Of a stretch of 64,000 nucleotides of DNA, positions 62,172 to 64,000 are shown in pieces. Numbering within the stretch: position 1 is the first letter of the stretch; each line of letters opens with the position of its first letter. The notes under the pieces were generated by a model, which saw only the letters and a program-made list of their open reading frames with translations, was not told where the DNA came from and searched no databases. The DNA comes from Pedobacter sp. D749 (lineage in GTDB: Bacteria > Bacteroidota > Bacteroidia > Sphingobacteriales > Sphingobacteriaceae). The stretch spans positions 682,001-746,000 of the forward strand of contig NZ_CP079218.1 in the NCBI RefSeq assembly GCF_019317285.1, read 5' to 3'. The position numbers were made by a program, and so were the translations under genes.

Positions 62172-63296
62172 ATGAGATTTATTGTATCCACATCAACTCT
62201 ATTAAAACATTTACAAACCGTAAATGGTGCATCAAGCAGCAGTACGGTTTTGCCTATATTAGAAAATTTTCTCTTCGAAATTAAAGATGGAAACTTAACT
62301 ATCTCTGCTACCGATCTGCAAACCAGCATGACAACTGCTTTGGCTGTAGAATCAAAGGAAGAAGGTAAAGTGGCTGTTCCATCTAAAATTTTATTAGATA
62401 CGCTTAAAACATTACCAGATCAACCGATCGCATTTAATATCGATGATAGTACTTTCGCGATCGAGATCAGCGCCGGAGATGGTAAATATAAATTGAGTGG
62501 TGAAAATGGTGATGATTTTCCGAAGATTCCTGTAGTAGAAAATGCTTCTTCTGTAAATTTACCGGCATCAGTTTTAACCGAAGCCATAACAAAAACTATT
62601 TTCGCGGTAAGTAATGATGAGTTGCGCCCGGCTATGACAGGTGTATTCTGTCAGCTATCTCCTCAGCACATTACCTTTGTAGCTACCGATGCCCATAAAT
62701 TGGTGAGATATCGCCGCATGGATAGCAAAGCAGATAAAGCAACCTCATTTATTCTTCCGAAAAAAGCCTTAACATTATTAAAAGCTGCTTTACCTTCAAC
62801 AGATATTAATGTATCAGTAGATTATAATGCAACAAGCGCTTTCTTTAAGTTCGAAAATATCAATTTAGTGTGTCGTTTAATAGACGAGCGCTATCCTGAT
62901 TATGAGGCAGTAATTCCAACCAATAATCCTAACAAGCTAATTATCGATAGGAGTTTGTTTTTAAACACCCTTCGCAGGGTGGTAATTTTTGCAAATAAAA
63001 CGACGCACCAGGTAAGATTGAAAATTAGCGGAAGTGAATTAAATATCTCTTCTGAAGATTTGGATTTTGCTAATGAGGCACATGAGCGTTTAAGTTGCCA
63101 ATATGATGGTGAAGACCTTGAAATTGGTTTCAATGCACGCTTTTTGATCGAAATGTTAAGTAATTTAAGTGGTGATGAAGTTACTTTAGAACTTTCTACA
63201 CCAAATAGAGCCGGACTTTTAATTCCGCAAACCAATGACGAAAATGAAGATGTTTTAATGTTGGTGATGCCTGTGATGCTAAACAATAGTTATTAA
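62172..63296 (+). CDS. dnaN: DNA polymerase III beta sliding clamp
   Basis: 374 residues, standard length for three repeated clamp domains: domain 1 MRFIVSTSTLLKHLQTVNGASSSSTVLPILENFLFEI, domain 2 from LPASVLTEAITKTIFAVSNDELRPAMTGVFC (about 125), domain 3 from IIDRSLFLNTLRRVVIFANKTTHQVRL (about 255), ending MLVMPVMLNNSY where M-P-M/V-x-L contributes to the peptide-binding pocket. Encircles DNA and holds DnaE. It lies next to gldG, not next to dnaA. Confidence 0.95.
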   Translation: MRFIVSTSTLLKHLQTVNGASSSSTVLPILENFLFEIKDGNLTISATDLQTSMTTALAVESKEEGKVAVPSKILLDTLKTLPDQPIAFNIDDSTFAIEISAGDGKYKLSGENGDDFPKIPVVENASSVNLPASVLTEAITKTIFAVSNDELRPAMTGVFCQLSPQHITFVATDAHKLVRYRRMDSKADKATSFILPKKALTLLKAALPSTDINVSVDYNATSAFFKFENINLVCRLIDERYPDYEAVIPTNNPNKLIIDRSLFLNTLRRVVIFANKTTHQVRLKISGSELNISSEDLDFANEAHERLSCQYDGEDLEIGFNARFLIEMLSNLSGDEVTLELSTPNRAGLLIPQTNDENEDVLMLVMPVMLNNSY

Positions 63297-63326
63297 AAAA
63301 CTAATTCATTAGTTTTGATGAGAAAG

Positions 63327-63359
63327 TGGCTTGGTTTTTGACCGAGCCATTTTTGTTTT
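63327..63359 (+). terminator. Intrinsic terminator of dnaN
   Basis: TGGCTTGG pairs with CCGAGCCA (one G-T), followed by TTTTTGTTTT. A second small hairpin, AAAACTAAT/ATTAGTTTT (63297-63316), precedes it. Confidence 0.85.
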
Positions 63360-63386
63360 AGCTAACCAATCAATTAACACAAACTA

Positions 63387-64000
63387 ATGAAAATCTATAA
63401 CCATCTCCCGAAATTACTGCTTTTGCTCGTTGCCTTATGCAGTACAGGTCTATCATCCTGTAAAAAGAATAATCCGGGAGAAGTAGTTAATGGCCAGGCC
63501 AAGTTAAAAATGGTTAATGCTTCGCTGGCGGAGGATCATCAGGATTTTTATTTAGATAATGAGAAACTAACCACTTCAGCTTTAGCATTTGGCGAAACAA
63601 GCGAATATGTAAAAATACCTTCAGGCAATAGAAGTGTTTCTTACACCGGAACAAATGATACGAGTATAGATACTTCATTAAACTTTACGCCATCTATTAC
63701 CTATACTACCTTTTTGGTTACCAATAAAAAGGGCGAACTGGAAATTGTGAATTATGAAGATAATCTGAGTAATACAGAATCAACCAAGGTGAAAATTAAA
63801 CTGATCAACCTCACACCCAGTTTTGCTACAGGAATAAACGTTATGGTGCAGGGGGGTACACAATTTGTTAACGGATTGGCCTTTAAAGAAGCATCGAATT
63901 ATTTTACGGTAGATACAGGTCTAAATTTAAGATATTCAGTGGTAGGTTCTGGTAGCATTAAAACGATTGAAAATACAAATTTGGTAGGGGGTAAAATTTA
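63387..64000 (+). CDS. DUF4397-type lipoprotein, 3' end outside the window
   Basis: At least 204 codons from ATG at 63387, open to the window edge. A lipoprotein signal with lipobox LSSC (Cys about 25) is followed by KLKMVNASLAEDHQDFYLDNEKLTTSALAFGETSEYVKIPSGNRSV, the pattern of DUF4397 proteins (two or more beta-sandwich repeats beginning xxRxVNAS), with a second repeat at about residue 135 (KVKIKLINLTPSFATGINV). Likely surface lipoprotein of unknown function. Confidence 0.75.
   Translation, partial: MKIYNHLPKLLLLLVALCSTGLSSCKKNNPGEVVNGQAKLKMVNASLAEDHQDFYLDNEKLTTSALAFGETSEYVKIPSGNRSVSYTGTNDTSIDTSLNFTPSITYTTFLVTNKKGELEIVNYEDNLSNTESTKVKIKLINLTPSFATGINVMVQGGTQFVNGLAFKEASNYFTVDTGLNLRYSVVGSGSIKTIENTNLVGGKI

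Overview
The window looks like chromosomal DNA of a Bacteroidota member, most likely family Sphingobacteriaceae (Pedobacter or a close relative). This is inferred from the gene set (GldA/GldF/GldG, a TonB-dependent receptor, OmpH, OmpR/HAMP two-component genes, a DnaE carrying an N-terminal exonuclease), from promoters of the Bacteroidota type (TTTG, about 19 bp, TAnnTTTG), and from the general lack of Shine-Dalgarno sequences. No rRNA, tRNA, CRISPR array, prophage or plasmid gene was seen. The only intact mobile element is one IS3-family insertion sequence at 53975-55243.

Layout. 1-6 kb: 5' end of dapD, an S4 RNA-binding protein, an EcsC-like protein, a thioredoxin-TPR protein, a guanine deaminase with a remnant of a second copy, an OmpH/Skp lipoprotein, then a long non-coding stretch of nested palindromes. 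6-13 kb: gyrB, a secreted protein made of 19-residue repeats, a bestrophin-like channel with a UspA-like gene, and a response regulator/histidine kinase pair. 13-21 kb: small stress and envelope genes (SRPBCC protein, truncated haemoglobin, aspartic protease-like protein, S41 peptidase), an AraC regulator, malate dehydrogenase and a lipocalin. 21-35 kb: dnaE with an exonuclease domain, trxA, an iron-uptake pair (siderophore receptor and PepSY protein), a PQQ-type sugar dehydrogenase, a DUF58 protein, a peroxiredoxin and a DsbA-like protein. 35-48 kb: poxB-type pyruvate oxidase and the phenylalanine/tyrosine breakdown genes (phenylalanine hydroxylase, hppD, hmgA, a fumarylacetoacetase-like gene), mixed with unrelated small genes. 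48-56 kb: GtrA and CAP-domain proteins, an AraC/SDR pair with a probable operator array, a lipoprotein, glyS, the insertion sequence and a GDPD lipoprotein. 56-64 kb: gldA, three outer-membrane beta-barrel genes, gldF-gldG, dnaN and the start of a DUF4397-type lipoprotein.

Working together: PAH, HppD, HmgA and the FAH-family enzyme would take phenylalanine through tyrosine and homogentisate to fumarate and acetoacetate; the maleylacetoacetate isomerase is not in the window. The TonB receptor and PepSY protein form an iron-acquisition operon. GldA with GldF/GldG would form one ABC transporter.

The intergenic space is unusually rich in dispersed palindromic elements. At least six families recur, several share the same CGTCAT/ATGACG ends, and some are nested inside larger inverted-repeat elements. 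The most notable new observations are a 21-bp-phased triple repeat overlapping the promoter of an AraC-linked dehydrogenase gene, a 33-codon small gene ahead of hmgA, a stable hairpin at the predicted 5' end of the siderophore-receptor mRNA, and several promoters whose -7 box ends within a few bases of the start codon.
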